Source: Rhizobium sp. SEMIA4064 (GTDB lineage: Bacteria; Pseudomonadota; Alphaproteobacteria; Rhizobiales; Rhizobiaceae). Taken from it: a stretch of 64,000 nt of DNA. Under the pieces are notes generated by a model. It was not told where the DNA came from. It did no database searches and was given only the letters and a program-made list of their open reading frames with translations. The stretch is taken from positions 248,001-312,000 of the forward strand of contig NZ_PYJN01000022.1 of assembly GCF_003025035.1 (NCBI RefSeq). Reading direction: 5' to 3'. Shown here piece after piece: positions 44,356 through 53,362 of this stretch. Position 1 is the stretch's first letter. Each line of letters opens with the position of its first letter. The translations under genes and the position numbers were made by a program.

Positions 44356-46167
44356 ATGGCCGAAAGTCCATTGCGCGTCCAATTTCCTGCAGAGGCTGCG
44401 ATTCAGGCGCGGCCACATCATGAATTTTATATTCCTTTTCTGCCCCACTCAGCCCATCTTCGCCATCTGATCGCCATCGGCCTTGCCGGCACCGCCTCCT
44501 TCGGCCTTCTCGCGACCGTTCTTTATCCGCTGCTCGCCCGCCACACGATCGAACAAGCCGTGCCGATCCACATAGCCCAGCTCGTCCGATCACAGCCGGC
44601 ATTGCGCAAGAGCGACCGGCTTGCCACGAAACAGCGTTTCGACGGCTCCCGCTTTGCGCAGGTGGCGGAAAAGACGTCGAACGGCGAAACCCGCATCTTT
44701 ACCTATCATCGCACGACGCTGGTCTTCAAAGCCGAGGATAGCGATCCTTCCGGCGGCGATGCCGCGGCCTTCAATGCGGCCTATGACGGCGATACCCAGT
44801 CCGAGCCTGCTCTCTTCTCAGCGCCGTCGCTCGCGGATATCCGCCCGGGTATCTATCCGCACGCCAATCGTTACGATGCAGTCCGGCGCTCACGCTTCCC
44901 GGTCCGTGGCGTACCGTTGAATGTCAGCGTGTCGAAGGCGACCACGGGCGAGGCAGGCCGCGAATTCAAGCGACTGGTTTCCATGCCGAAGGACCGGCAG
45001 GACCTGCAGGATATCCTCGCCTCCGCCGGTCTCGACGGAAATGCCGGCGACGAGCTGCAGCGAGCCTTGGAAACCGATACGGTTTCGCCCGGCGACAGCC
45101 TGGAACTGCTGCTCGAGAAAAAGACCGCTGATGCACAACCGAAGCTGATCATGGCCCGCCTTAGCGGCGGAAAAACGCCGGAGCGCATCGTCGCACGCGA
45201 CGATGCCGACAGCTTCGTGCCGCTCACCGACGACCGGCTGTTTTCCACGCTCTATAGCGAGAGCCAGGCTGATGCGCCGTCCTCTTCGGAAGTGGCCGCC
45301 GTCGACCTCAAGAGCATCGACAGCGACGATCGGTCGACGATCCGCACCAAACTGGAGAAGGCGGGGCTTTCCGACGAATGCGCCGACCAGCTCATGAAGC
45401 TTGCCAAGGCAAATGGCGTTGCATTGACGGGTGACGATACGCCCGACAGCGTCGATCTGCTGTTCCGCAAGGCGGACAATGGCAAAAGCGAACTGATGTT
45501 CATCGAGTTCCACACCGATGGCGATACGCACCGCTTCTACCTGCACAAGGACGGCGGCATAGGCCCCTCGGAATTCTACGATGAGGGCGGTCATTCCGTC
45601 GCCAAAGTGCTGACCCACCGCCCCGTACCTAACGGCACGCTCGGTGACGGATTTGCCTGGCGCATTCATCCGATCCTCGGCGTCCGGAAATTCCACAACG
45701 GCGTCGATTTCCGCGCCCCGATGGGCAGCCCGATCATGGCCGCCGGCGACGGCACCGTCGAAAAGATTTCCTGGGAAACGGGCTACGGCAAATATGTCCG
45801 TATTCGCCACGATGGCGGCTACGAGACCACCTATGCCCATATTGCCTCGACACCGTCGGACCTGCATGTCGGCGAGCGCGTCACGCAGGGCCAGGTCATC
45901 GCTTATGTCGGCTCCACCGGCTATTCCACCGGTCCGCATCTCTACTACGAACTGCGCGTCAACGGGCGCTACGAAAACCCGCTGACTGCTCAATTGCCGG
46001 CCGGCACCAATCTCACCGGCAAATCGCTGGACAGCCTGCGCTCGCAGGTCAGCCACGTCGACAATATCATGACCTATCTCGACGTGCCGCCGCCAAACGA
46101 AGCCCGCCCCTTCTCGGCTTTCGACCAGGGACCGGAGCGAGGCCCGGGCCATTTCGGCAGGCCCTGA
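44356..46167 (+). CDS. M23-type (LytM) envelope peptidase with an altered zinc ligand
   Basis: A 603-residue inner-membrane-anchored protein: one TM segment at about 38-60 (LIAIGLAGTASFGLLATVLY), a long extracytoplasmic middle region with helical and acidic parts, and a C-terminal M23/LytM domain (about 430-560). The metal site has His447 and Asp451 (KFHNGVDFRAP) and the catalytic His495 (TTYAHIAS). The final HxH is GPHLYYEL: His528 is kept but the second His is Tyr530. Without this zinc ligand the domain may be a degenerate, regulatory LytM domain (as in EnvC/NlpD) and not an endopeptidase. Related rhizobial proteins act in septation or cell-wall growth. Single gene, no operon. Confidence 0.85.
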   Translation: MAESPLRVQFPAEAAIQARPHHEFYIPFLPHSAHLRHLIAIGLAGTASFGLLATVLYPLLARHTIEQAVPIHIAQLVRSQPALRKSDRLATKQRFDGSRFAQVAEKTSNGETRIFTYHRTTLVFKAEDSDPSGGDAAAFNAAYDGDTQSEPALFSAPSLADIRPGIYPHANRYDAVRRSRFPVRGVPLNVSVSKATTGEAGREFKRLVSMPKDRQDLQDILASAGLDGNAGDELQRALETDTVSPGDSLELLLEKKTADAQPKLIMARLSGGKTPERIVARDDADSFVPLTDDRLFSTLYSESQADAPSSSEVAAVDLKSIDSDDRSTIRTKLEKAGLSDECADQLMKLAKANGVALTGDDTPDSVDLLFRKADNGKSELMFIEFHTDGDTHRFYLHKDGGIGPSEFYDEGGHSVAKVLTHRPVPNGTLGDGFAWRIHPILGVRKFHNGVDFRAPMGSPIMAAGDGTVEKISWETGYGKYVRIRHDGGYETTYAHIASTPSDLHVGERVTQGQVIAYVGSTGYSTGPHLYYELRVNGRYENPLTAQLPAGTNLTGKSLDSLRSQVSHVDNIMTYLDVPPPNEARPFSAFDQGPERGPGHFGRP

Positions 46168-46241
46168 TCGGCGCGATTACGGCAGAGCTGCCTCGCTGGG
46201 CACCACCAGCATTTTTTCCCTTAAGTGACGAAATTTTGATT

Positions 46242-46268
46242 CAAGGCTGGAAAAGCAGACCAGCCTTG
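46242..46268. repeat. Perfect inverted repeat downstream of the M23 gene
   Basis: CAAGGCTGG (46242-46250) and CCAGCCTTG (46260-46268) flank a 9-nt loop. There is no T-run, so a transcription terminator is uncertain. Confidence 0.4.
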
Positions 46269-46362
46269 GACGCCTACTGCACGATGTTCAATGGGATCGC
46301 GTTGCACCGCCGTAGGTTTGAAATATCAACGCGACCCGCTTCAGAAAACGGAGGGTTTTCCC

Positions 46363-46776
46363 ATGGCTGATGCCCGATGCACTTGCGGCGCTCTTACACT
46401 GACGCTTTCACAACCGTCAAAATTGGTGGTCGCCTGTCATTGTCTCGACTGCCAACGCAGGACCGGTGCGCCATTTGGCGTCGGCGCCTTTTATCCGGCC
46501 GACGCCGTTGCCATTTCCGGCACGTCGAAAGAGTTCACCCGCGAGGCCGCAAGCGGCGGAAAGGTCCACACCTACTTTTGTCCCAACTGCGGATCATCGG
46601 TGTATTGGAAGGCCGAAAACCTGTCGTCCTTCGTCGGAGTTGCAGTCGGCGCGATGGCCGACCCCAAATTCCCGGCCCCCGCCAGATCGGTTTTTGAGCA
46701 GTCGAAACACGATTGGGTTCAAATCGAAGGCGCCGAACACTTCCAGCAAAGCAGCGCAGCAAAAAATTCGAACTGA
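46363..46776 (+). CDS. GFA-family protein (glutathione-dependent formaldehyde-activating-like)
   Basis: A 137-residue zinc protein; ATG 46363 follows GGAGGG. It has the family's Cys pattern: RCTCGALTL, ACHCLDCQRRTG, and YFCPNCGSS, which together bind zinc. GFA/CENP-V domain proteins are small cytoplasmic enzymes or chaperones of glutathione adducts, but most have no proven activity. Stand-alone gene after M23; convergent with the SMP-30 gene. Confidence 0.85.
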   Translation: MADARCTCGALTLTLSQPSKLVVACHCLDCQRRTGAPFGVGAFYPADAVAISGTSKEFTREAASGGKVHTYFCPNCGSSVYWKAENLSSFVGVAVGAMADPKFPAPARSVFEQSKHDWVQIEGAEHFQQSSAAKNSN

Positions 46777-46780
46777 GCGC

Positions 46781-47704
46781 CTAACGCAAACGATTAGCCG
46801 GCTCAGCAGGGCCGCTATTCACATAGATCGCATAGAGCGAAGTCGTGGCGGTAATGTAGAGCCGATTGCGCTTCGGGCCACCGAAGCAGAGGTTTGATAC
46901 GACCTCGGGAATGAGAATGCGGCCGATCAACGTGCCATCCGGCGCGTAAACCCGAACGGAATCACCGCTGGAGGCAAAGATGTTGCCGTGGCGATCGACC
47001 CGGAAACCGTCGAACAGGCCGATTTCGCAAGTGGCGAAAACACGCCCCTCACTGAGGCTGCGCCCGTCCGGATTGACCGAATAGGCCGTGATCGTCGGCG
47101 GCAGGCCGGGCACATGCGTACCGCCGGTGTCGGAGACATAAAGTACGCTTTCATCCGGGGAAAAGGCAAGACCGTTCGGTTTGACGCGGTCCCTGGCAAC
47201 CAGCGTCACCGCTCCATCGGCCGGATCGATGCGGTAGACGTTGGACGCGTTGATTTCGGACGGTGCGGCAAAGCCCTCATATTCACTGTCGATCCCGTAG
47301 GTGGGATCGGTGAACCAGATCGAGCCATCCGACCTTACGACGACATCGTTCGGCGAGTTCAACCGCTTGCCGTCGAAGTGCTCGGCAAGCGGCCGCCAGC
47401 GGCCGTCATGATCAAGCCGGCTGACACGCCGACGTCCATGCTCGCAAGCGATGATACGACCTTCGAAATCGAGCGTGTGGCCGTTGTGATAACCGACAGG
47501 GCTCTCGAAGACGCCGGCTGCGCCCGTTACCTCGTCATAGCGCAGGATTCGGTCGTTCGGGATATCGGACCACACGACATGGCGCGCGGCCGGCACATAG
47601 ACGGGTCCCTCGGTCCAACGCCCGCCCGTCCACAACTGCTCCAATTGCGCAGACCCGTTGATCAGCGCCTTGAAGCGCTGATCGAGAATATCATACTGGC
47701 TCAT
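46781..47704 (-). CDS. SMP-30/gluconolactonase-family hydrolase
   Basis: A 307-residue six-bladed beta-propeller. Visible: TEGPVYVPAARHVVWSDIPN (Glu, metal site), SPNDVVVRSDGSIWFTDPTYG (Asn-Asp), KPNGLAFSPDESVLYVSDTG (Asn and Asp). These match the divalent-metal ligands of SMP-30. It likely hydrolyses an aldono-lactone or related ester. No signal peptide. Neighbours do not fix the substrate; convergent with GFA. Confidence 0.88.
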   Translation of the reverse strand: MSQYDILDQRFKALINGSAQLEQLWTGGRWTEGPVYVPAARHVVWSDIPNDRILRYDEVTGAAGVFESPVGYHNGHTLDFEGRIIACEHGRRRVSRLDHDGRWRPLAEHFDGKRLNSPNDVVVRSDGSIWFTDPTYGIDSEYEGFAAPSEINASNVYRIDPADGAVTLVARDRVKPNGLAFSPDESVLYVSDTGGTHVPGLPPTITAYSVNPDGRSLSEGRVFATCEIGLFDGFRVDRHGNIFASSGDSVRVYAPDGTLIGRILIPEVVSNLCFGGPKRNRLYITATTSLYAIYVNSGPAEPANRLR

Positions 47705-47858
47705 GATGCTCCGCCCTGTTCCTCACAGCCAGCCAACCTCCGACCGGCCTCCCATAATCAGAAGCCAGTCTAGTGACAGCAATCATCGGCTGTCAAAAAC
47801 AAGCTGAGGATATGACACGCTTTTGACCGGCGTCATTGCGTCACTGGAAGTGTAGCGT

Positions 47859-47904
47859 CGTCCCCTCTCCCCGCGAGCGGGGAGAGGGCTAGGGTGAGGG
47901 GCCG
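47859..47904. repeat. GC-rich palindromic intergenic repeat, copy 3
   Basis: CGTCCCCTCTCCCCGC with inverse GCGGGGAGAGGG, followed by TAGGGTGAGGGGCCGGGC. It lies between the SMP-30 gene and the end of the molybdenum oxidoreductase gene. Confidence 0.8.
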
Positions 47905-47960
47905 GGCACAAGACCACGTCAACAGCGGCCTCGCCCGACCATCCCCAAAATCCCTCAAAA

Positions 47961-50249
47961 TTACAGCAGCTTCTCCAGCGTAATCGGCAGCTCGCGTATC
48001 CGCTTGCCCGTCGCGTGGAAAACCGCATTGGCAATTGCCGGCGCCACACCGACGATACCCAGTTCGCCGACCGCTTTACCGCCGAGCACGGAGGCGTGCG
48101 TATCGGGAATCCCGACCGAGATCACTTCGATGTCGGGAATATCGGCATTGGTCGGCACGAGATAGTCGCCGAGGTTATTATTGATGACACGGGCGAAGCG
48201 CTCATCGACGATGCCCTCTTCCAGCAGCGCCTGGCCGATGCCCATGATGATGCCGCCCTTCCACTGGCTTTCGGCAAGCTTGGGATTGTAGAGCCGGCCG
48301 GAATCGAGCGCCGAGACGACGCGCGAGACGCGCACGGTGCCGAAATCCTCATCGACGCGCACCTCGATGAAGTGCGCGCACCAGCTATGCATCGAATAGT
48401 CGCCGTCCGTGGGCGACAGCATGGTCGCGATGGTCGAGAAGTTGCGATAGTGATCCGCATTGCTCTGCTTGTCTTCTGGCAGTGTGTTACGCAGCACCTC
48501 GATCTTGTCACGGCCGATCTGCCGCAGAAGCTCGGCAATGGCGATGCCGTCGCCACCATCGCGCGGCGGCAGAATGCGGCCTTCCGAAACGGTCAGCGTA
48601 TTGGCCTGCAGATCACGAAGCGGAGAATTGGGATCGTTGATCGCCAGTCCCACCAGCTCATCGCGGGCGGCGACCGCTGCCTTGTAAACGGCGCCGGTCA
48701 TCAGGTTGGCAAGCTGCGATCCGCCGGCGACGGGCGCCCGCGGCAGGGCGGAATCGCCAAGTTTGACGCGGACCTGTTCGACCGGGATGCCGAGCGTTTC
48801 GGCCGCCGTCTGCGCCAGGATCGTATAGGTGCCCTGGCCCATGTCGATGCCGCTGCTCGCCACTTCCGCCGAGCCGTCGGCAAGAATGCGCACCAGCGCT
48901 TCACCCGGCGTGCGGCGCACCGGATAGGTGCCGGCGCCCACCCCCCAGCCGATCAGATGCTTGCCGTCGCGCATGGAGCGCGGCGCATGCGAGCGCTTCG
49001 CCCAGCCGAAAGCCTTGGCCCCAGCCTCGAAAGCCTCGCGCAATTGCCTTGTCGACCAGGGCTTGTCGGCTTCCTGATCCCGCTCGGCATAGTTCTTGAG
49101 CCGGATTTCCAGCGGGTCCATGCCGAGCGTGTAGGCGAGCTCATCCATAGCGCTCTCGATACCCCAGGCGCTCGGATTTTCGCCGGGGGCACGCAATGCG
49201 CCGGGCTTGACGGTGTTCACCGCCACAATGTTCTGCCGCGACGAGAGATTGGGCGTCGCATACATGAGCGAGGTTACGACACCCAATGGCTCAACTGCCA
49301 CGTCGCCGATCGAAGTCTCGTTGGCGCTGGTATGGATGATGGAGGTGAGCCTGCCGTCCTTGGTCGCGCCAAGCGCAATCCTCTGGCGCGTGCAAGGCCG
49401 GCCACCGAAGGAGGTGAAGGTCTGTGGCCGGGTGATGACCAGCTTCACCGGACGGCCGAGCAGCTTCGCCGCCATGACACCAACAGCGCCATGCGGCAAT
49501 GCCAGCGCCTTTGAGCCGAAGCCGCCACCGATATAGGGCGAGATCATCCGCACATTCTCGAAGGGAATGCCGAACCACTCCGCATAGGTGCGCGCCATGC
49601 CGTCGATCCACTGGCTTGGCTCCCAGAGGGTCAGCATGTCGCCATCCCATTTGGCGATCAGCCCATGCGGCTCGATCGGCACGTTGTATTCCCGCGGCGT
49701 CTTGTATTCGGCTTCGATCTTGACCGGTGCTGCGGCCAGGGCCGCTGCGGCATCCCCCCACTCCCTGGTCATCGGATCGATCGGGAAACCCTCGCCACCC
49801 TTCGGATCTTCAAGGCTGAAGATCGCCGGAGCTTCCTCATAGGTGACCTTGACCAGTGCCGCCGCGGCTGTCGCCTGCTCGAAGGTTTCGGCAACGACGA
49901 TGGCGACATGCTGGCCGCTATAGGTAATCTCCCTGACAAGCGGCCGATACGGGCCTTCCGGGCCGGGGGTGTCGAGCCAGGTGGTCGGTGAATTCAGATC
50001 CGGCATCGTGTCCGGCGTCAGCACCAGCAGAACGCCCGGCGCTCCCTCCGCCGCCGCCGTATCGATGCCAGTCATGCGACCGGCGGCAATCGTGCTTTGC
50101 ACCATCACCGCATGGGTCAGCCCCTCGAGATCGCGCTCGGCCGCATAGTCGGCCTCGCCTTTGATCTTCGCGGTTCCGTCCAGGCGGGACAGCCGCCCGC
50201 CGAGCGCGCCATCGGCAGCGCCATGTTTTCTGGTTTCCATGATGGTCAT
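47961..50249 (-). CDS. paoC: Xanthine-dehydrogenase-family molybdopterin subunit (PaoC-like)
   Basis: A 762-residue large subunit. Typical blocks: a first domain with DGTAKIKGEADYAAERDL, the cofactor-binding IGGGFGSKALALPHGAVGV and GALRAPGENPSAWGIESAMD, the C-terminal SSGIDMGQGTYTILAQTAAE, and KAVGELGIVGVAPAI with the catalytic Glu. It holds the molybdenum cofactor and oxidises an aldehyde or N-heterocycle with water as oxygen donor. It overlaps the FAD-subunit gene by ATGA. Order 2Fe-2S, FAD, Mo matches paoABC. Confidence 0.92.
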   Translation of the reverse strand: MTIMETRKHGAADGALGGRLSRLDGTAKIKGEADYAAERDLEGLTHAVMVQSTIAAGRMTGIDTAAAEGAPGVLLVLTPDTMPDLNSPTTWLDTPGPEGPYRPLVREITYSGQHVAIVVAETFEQATAAAALVKVTYEEAPAIFSLEDPKGGEGFPIDPMTREWGDAAAALAAAPVKIEAEYKTPREYNVPIEPHGLIAKWDGDMLTLWEPSQWIDGMARTYAEWFGIPFENVRMISPYIGGGFGSKALALPHGAVGVMAAKLLGRPVKLVITRPQTFTSFGGRPCTRQRIALGATKDGRLTSIIHTSANETSIGDVAVEPLGVVTSLMYATPNLSSRQNIVAVNTVKPGALRAPGENPSAWGIESAMDELAYTLGMDPLEIRLKNYAERDQEADKPWSTRQLREAFEAGAKAFGWAKRSHAPRSMRDGKHLIGWGVGAGTYPVRRTPGEALVRILADGSAEVASSGIDMGQGTYTILAQTAAETLGIPVEQVRVKLGDSALPRAPVAGGSQLANLMTGAVYKAAVAARDELVGLAINDPNSPLRDLQANTLTVSEGRILPPRDGGDGIAIAELLRQIGRDKIEVLRNTLPEDKQSNADHYRNFSTIATMLSPTDGDYSMHSWCAHFIEVRVDEDFGTVRVSRVVSALDSGRLYNPKLAESQWKGGIIMGIGQALLEEGIVDERFARVINNNLGDYLVPTNADIPDIEVISVGIPDTHASVLGGKAVGELGIVGVAPAIANAVFHATGKRIRELPITLEKLL

Positions 50250-51229
50250 GCCATTTCTCCCATCGTCAGGATGGCGCGCTCGACGACACGCGGCGCAAGC
50301 GTAATCTTGTAGTGATTGCCGCCATGATAGACGGCGCCTTGGACAGCGAGCAGGCTGGCGCGCTTCACAGCAGCCGTATCGAGCACCTGGCCTTTCAATG
50401 CTTTTTCGACGGCGCGGGCACGCCAGGGCTTGGTGGCGACACCGCCAAGCGCCACCCTGATATCCCGGATCGTCCTGCCATCTGCCTCCAGTTCAAGCCC
50501 GACGGCGGCGCTGGCCGCCGCGAACTCGTAGGACTGCCGGTCGCGCACCTTGAGATAAGTCGAGCGGTGTGCAGCGTCGGAGGCCGGAATGGTGATCGCC
50601 GTAATCATCTCGCCCGGCTCGATCGCATGTTCCCGGTCGGGCGTCGTTCCCGGCAAAAGGAAGAAATCATCGATCGCGACCTGACGGCTGCCGAGATGCA
50701 CGACCGCATCGAAGGCCACCAGAGCAACCGCCAGATCGCCGGGATTGGTGGCGATACAGGCCTCGCTCGTGCCGAGAACCGCATGATTGCGCGTGACGCC
50801 GCCGATTGCCGAGCAGCCGGAACCGGGCGCGCGTTTGTTGCAGGCGGCGAAGGTCGCCGGATCGCGGAAATAGGGACAGCGCGTGCGCTGCATCAGATTG
50901 CCGCCGATCGTCGCCATGTTGCGGATCTGCGCCGAGGCCGCAAGCGACAGCGCCTCCGAAACGGCCGGGAACTGCGCCTTGATATTGGCATCGTCGGCGA
51001 CACGGCTCATCTTGGCGAGCGCACCGATCGTAACACCCTGATCGGTCAGGGAGATGGCATCGAGGCCAGCAAGATGGCTGATATCCACCACCGTCTCGGG
51101 CTCGGCAACGCCGCATTTGGCGAGATCGAGCAACGTCGTGCCGCCGGCAAGCAGCATGGTGGCGGAAGAGGCAGCGGCTTGCCGGACCTCATCGACCGAG
51201 CCGGCGCGGAGATAGGAAAAGGCCTTCAT
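50246..51229 (-). CDS. paoB: FAD-binding subunit of the aldehyde oxidoreductase (PaoB-like)
   Basis: A 327-residue subunit; ATG 51229 begins MKAFSYLRAGSVDEVRQAAA, overlapping the previous gene by ATGA. FAD binding: LLAGGTTLLDLAKCG and NMATIGGNLMQRTRC. The Cys-rich insertion RTRCPYFRDPATFAACNKRA plus SGCSAIGG is the extra [4Fe-4S] site found in E. coli PaoB and not in xanthine dehydrogenase. It transfers electrons from the molybdenum subunit to the acceptor. Confidence 0.9.
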   Translation of the reverse strand: MKAFSYLRAGSVDEVRQAAASSATMLLAGGTTLLDLAKCGVAEPETVVDISHLAGLDAISLTDQGVTIGALAKMSRVADDANIKAQFPAVSEALSLAASAQIRNMATIGGNLMQRTRCPYFRDPATFAACNKRAPGSGCSAIGGVTRNHAVLGTSEACIATNPGDLAVALVAFDAVVHLGSRQVAIDDFFLLPGTTPDREHAIEPGEMITAITIPASDAAHRSTYLKVRDRQSYEFAAASAAVGLELEADGRTIRDIRVALGGVATKPWRARAVEKALKGQVLDTAAVKRASLLAVQGAVYHGGNHYKITLAPRVVERAILTMGEMA

Positions 51230-51693
51230 TGGGCGGCCTCCGCTGCTTCGCGCACGGCGGCAACGATGTGCGGATAGGCACCGCACCGACAGAGATTGCC
51301 GGCCATATATTCGCGGATTTCATCATCGGAACCGGCATGGCCTTCGCGGATGCAAGCGACCGCCGACATGATCTGTCCCGGCGTGCAATAACCGCATTGG
51401 AAGGCATCATGTTCCAGGAACGCGGCCTGGACCGGATGCAGATCGCCGTTTTCCGCCGCCAGCCCTTCGATCGTCGTGACCTTGCGGCCTTCGGCCTGAG
51501 CAGCCAGCGTCAAGCAGGAGAGCACACGTTCGCCGTCGACATGGACGGTGCAGGCACCGCATTGGCCCTGGTCGCAGCCCTTCTTGGTGCCGGTCAGACA
51601 GAGATGCTCGCGAAGAGCATCGAGAAGCGTGACACGCGGATCGAGCGAAAGCTCGTGCTCGTGTCCGTTGATATCGAGATAGACGGTAGTCAT
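51226..51693 (-). CDS. paoA: 2Fe-2S subunit of the aldehyde oxidoreductase (PaoA-like)
   Basis: A 155-residue subunit; ATG 51693 gives MTTVYLDINGHEHELSLDPR. Two [2Fe-2S] sites are clear: KKGCDQGQCGACTVHVDGER with LSC, and CGYCTPGQIM with NLCRCGAYPHI. Unlike E. coli PaoA there is no Tat leader, so the enzyme is probably cytoplasmic. It is first in a three-gene operon; the divergent TetR gene lies 304 bp away. Confidence 0.92.
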   Translation of the reverse strand: MTTVYLDINGHEHELSLDPRVTLLDALREHLCLTGTKKGCDQGQCGACTVHVDGERVLSCLTLAAQAEGRKVTTIEGLAAENGDLHPVQAAFLEHDAFQCGYCTPGQIMSAVACIREGHAGSDDEIREYMAGNLCRCGAYPHIVAAVREAAEAAQ

Positions 51694-51933
51694 CAGCTCA
51701 CTCCCTGTTCGGGTCATCATCTTTTGCAATCGTCAGGATCTGCCAGCCGTGACATCAGCTCTTGACGTCAGCCCGGCCGGCGCCAGGTAATCAGGCTACA
51801 GCGCTTTTGCCGGCGCGTGCGGCTTGTGGCGGGACGCCGGGGAGGGCCGCTCTTTCACCGTCTTCGATCCTCCGATCAGACGGCAATGGCATCCTGGCCC
51901 ATTATGCGATAACAATCCTCTGGTACTCCAGAT

Positions 51934-51955
51934 TAAACGGAGGCGCCTCCGTTTA
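51934..51955. promoter_or_regulatory. Perfect 22-bp palindromic operator of the TetR gene and possibly the pao operon
   Basis: Bases 51934-51955 equal their reverse complement (arms TAAACGGAGGC / GCCTCCGTTTA). It lies 43 bp before the tetR start, upstream of a TATTAT (51954-51959) that could be its -10. AACGGAG..CTCCGTT sites are known for alphaproteobacterial TetR repressors. The pao start (51693) is 241 bp away; the rest of the 304-bp gap (51694-51933) shows no other element I can name. Confidence 0.75.
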
Positions 51956-51997
51956 TTATCCTAGAGACTTGTCGGATATCGTCAAGTCGCAATCCGC

Positions 51998-52642
51998 ATG
52001 GAGCGAAAATTGGCTTCGAGGCCATCGTCAGAGCTGAAGGACGACACGCCGCCAGGCGCAAAAACTCTACGCGCGGATGCACGCCGCAATCGCGACAAGC
52101 TCATCGAAGTCGCGGCGCAAGCCTTCGCCAACCACGGCACCGCCGCCTCGCTCGAAGACATTGCGCGCCGCGCAGGTGTCGGCGTCGGTACGCTCTACCG
52201 TCATTTTCCAACCCGCGAACATCTAGTCGAAGTCGTCTATCGCCATGAGGTCGAGGTGCTCTGCAATGCGGCCGAAGAGCTTTCGCGCGAACGCGCGCCG
52301 GATCAAGCGCTGGAAGAATGGATGCACCGCTTCGTCGGCTATATCGCCACCAAACGCGGCATGGCCGACAGCCTGCGCATCCTGCTCAACAGCAATTCCG
52401 AACTCTTCGCCGACAGCTACGGCATGGTACCAATCGCGCTCCGCGGCCTGATCGAACGGGCAGTGGCCGACGGCTCGATCCGCGCCGACGTCGACAGCAC
52501 CGACGTGCTGCATGCCCTGTCCGGCACCTATTCCATGCCCAATTCGCCGGAGTGGCACGACCGCTCCCGCCGCCTCGTCCGCCTGCTGATGGACGGCCTG
52601 CGCTGGGGTGCACCGAAAGCGCTGAAGCCGCAGGGGGCCTGA
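51998..52642 (+). CDS. TetR-family regulator divergent from the pao-like operon
   Basis: A 214-residue TetR regulator. After an N-terminal basic stretch (about 1-30) the HTH reads IEVAAQAFANHGTAASLEDI, ARRAGVGVGTLYRHFPTREH. The C-terminal domain (about 90-205) has KRGMADSLRILLNSNSELFA and LHALSGTYSMPNSPEWHDRS, typical of the YcdC/SbtR-like TetR group. Its own promoter carries a perfect palindrome. By position it also may control the aldehyde oxidoreductase; the inducer may be the aldehyde substrate (inference). Confidence 0.85.
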   Translation: MERKLASRPSSELKDDTPPGAKTLRADARRNRDKLIEVAAQAFANHGTAASLEDIARRAGVGVGTLYRHFPTREHLVEVVYRHEVEVLCNAAEELSRERAPDQALEEWMHRFVGYIATKRGMADSLRILLNSNSELFADSYGMVPIALRGLIERAVADGSIRADVDSTDVLHALSGTYSMPNSPEWHDRSRRLVRLLMDGLRWGAPKALKPQGA

Positions 52643-52723
52643 TAATCGGCAGGATGCTTCCTATATGCTTTTGAACTGAGATCGTCAGGCGAGTTTCTTG
52701 CTGTCGCCGCTTATGTGCCTGGG

Positions 52724-52770
52724 GGCCCTCACCCTAGCCCTCTCCCCGCCAGCGGGGAGAGGGGACGACA
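52724..52770. repeat. GC-rich palindromic intergenic repeat, copy 4
   Basis: GGCCCTCACCCTAGCCCTCT and its internal inverse around CCCCGCCAGCGGGG; ends GGGGACGACAG. In opposite orientation to copy 5, which lies about 53 bp further on. Confidence 0.85.
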
Positions 52771-52822
52771 GCGCAAAATAGCGCGCTGCTTCATTGGGGC
52801 GGAAGCGCCTTAATCACCGTAG

Positions 52823-52868
52823 AGCCCCCTCTCCCCGCAATGCGGGGAGAGGGTTGGGGTGAGGGGCC
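52823..52868. repeat. GC-rich palindromic intergenic repeat, copy 5
   Basis: GCCCCCTCTCCCCGC, inverse GCGGGGAGAGGG, then TTGGGGTGAGGGGCC. Paired with copy 4 as a large inverted repeat in the 288-bp gap before the DUF427 gene; nothing else was seen there. Confidence 0.85.
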
Positions 52869-52930
52869 AGGCACATAAGCACGGCAGAACCAATCTCACC
52901 TGACATTCAGCAAAGCTGAGGAGAGCAAGA

Positions 52931-53308
52931 ATGTCCGAAAAGCTGGTCAAGATTCCCGGTCCCGATCATCCCATCACGATCGAGAACAAACGTGCCCATG
53001 TCACCGTTTCGGTTGCCGGCAAGGTCATTGCCGATACCCATGACGCGCTGTCCCTGAAGGAAGCCTCCTATCCGGCCGTCATCTACGTGCCGCGCAAGGA
53101 TGTCGACATGTCGGCGCTCCAGAGAACCGACCATGCCACCTACTGTCCCTTCAAGGGCGATTGCTCCTATTACAGCATCCCCGTCGGCGGCGAGCGCTCG
53201 GTGAACGCTGTCTGGACCTACGAAAATCCCCACGCCTCGGTAAGCCAGATCAAGGATTACATGGCCTTCTACCCGGATCGGGTCGACGCCATTAACGTTG
53301 ATGCCTAA
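52931..53308 (+). CDS. DUF427 domain protein
   Basis: A 125-residue protein; ATG 52931 follows GAGGAG. It is a full DUF427 domain: HVTVSVAGKVIADTHDALSL, PAVIYVPRKDVDMSAL, HATYCPFKGDCSYYSI and NAVWTYENPHASV. The family is small, cytoplasmic, widespread and lacks a known function (Cys-containing TYCPFKGDCSYY is the conserved patch). It is not linked to the ABC transporter operon, which ends convergently at 53363. Confidence 0.85.
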   Translation: MSEKLVKIPGPDHPITIENKRAHVTVSVAGKVIADTHDALSLKEASYPAVIYVPRKDVDMSALQRTDHATYCPFKGDCSYYSIPVGGERSVNAVWTYENPHASVSQIKDYMAFYPDRVDAINVDA

Positions 53309-53354
53309 AGCAATTCCAGGAAAAGTGCGCAGCGGTTTTCCGTCCGGAATTGCG
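53307..53354 (+). repeat. Rhizobial CAATTCC-type intergenic repeat, copy 2
   Basis: AAAGCAATTCCAGGAAAAGT, then GCGGTTTTCCGTCCGGAATT. Identical in design to 35717 (opposite strand) and 59037. It begins at the DUF427 stop codon and fills the gap to the convergent transporter gene. Confidence 0.85.
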
Positions 53355-53362
53355 TGAAAGCT

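Noticed and set aside
51762..52037. 91-codon plus-strand frame between paoA and tetR
   Set aside because: It passes through the 22-bp operator and overlaps tetR; no family resemblance.
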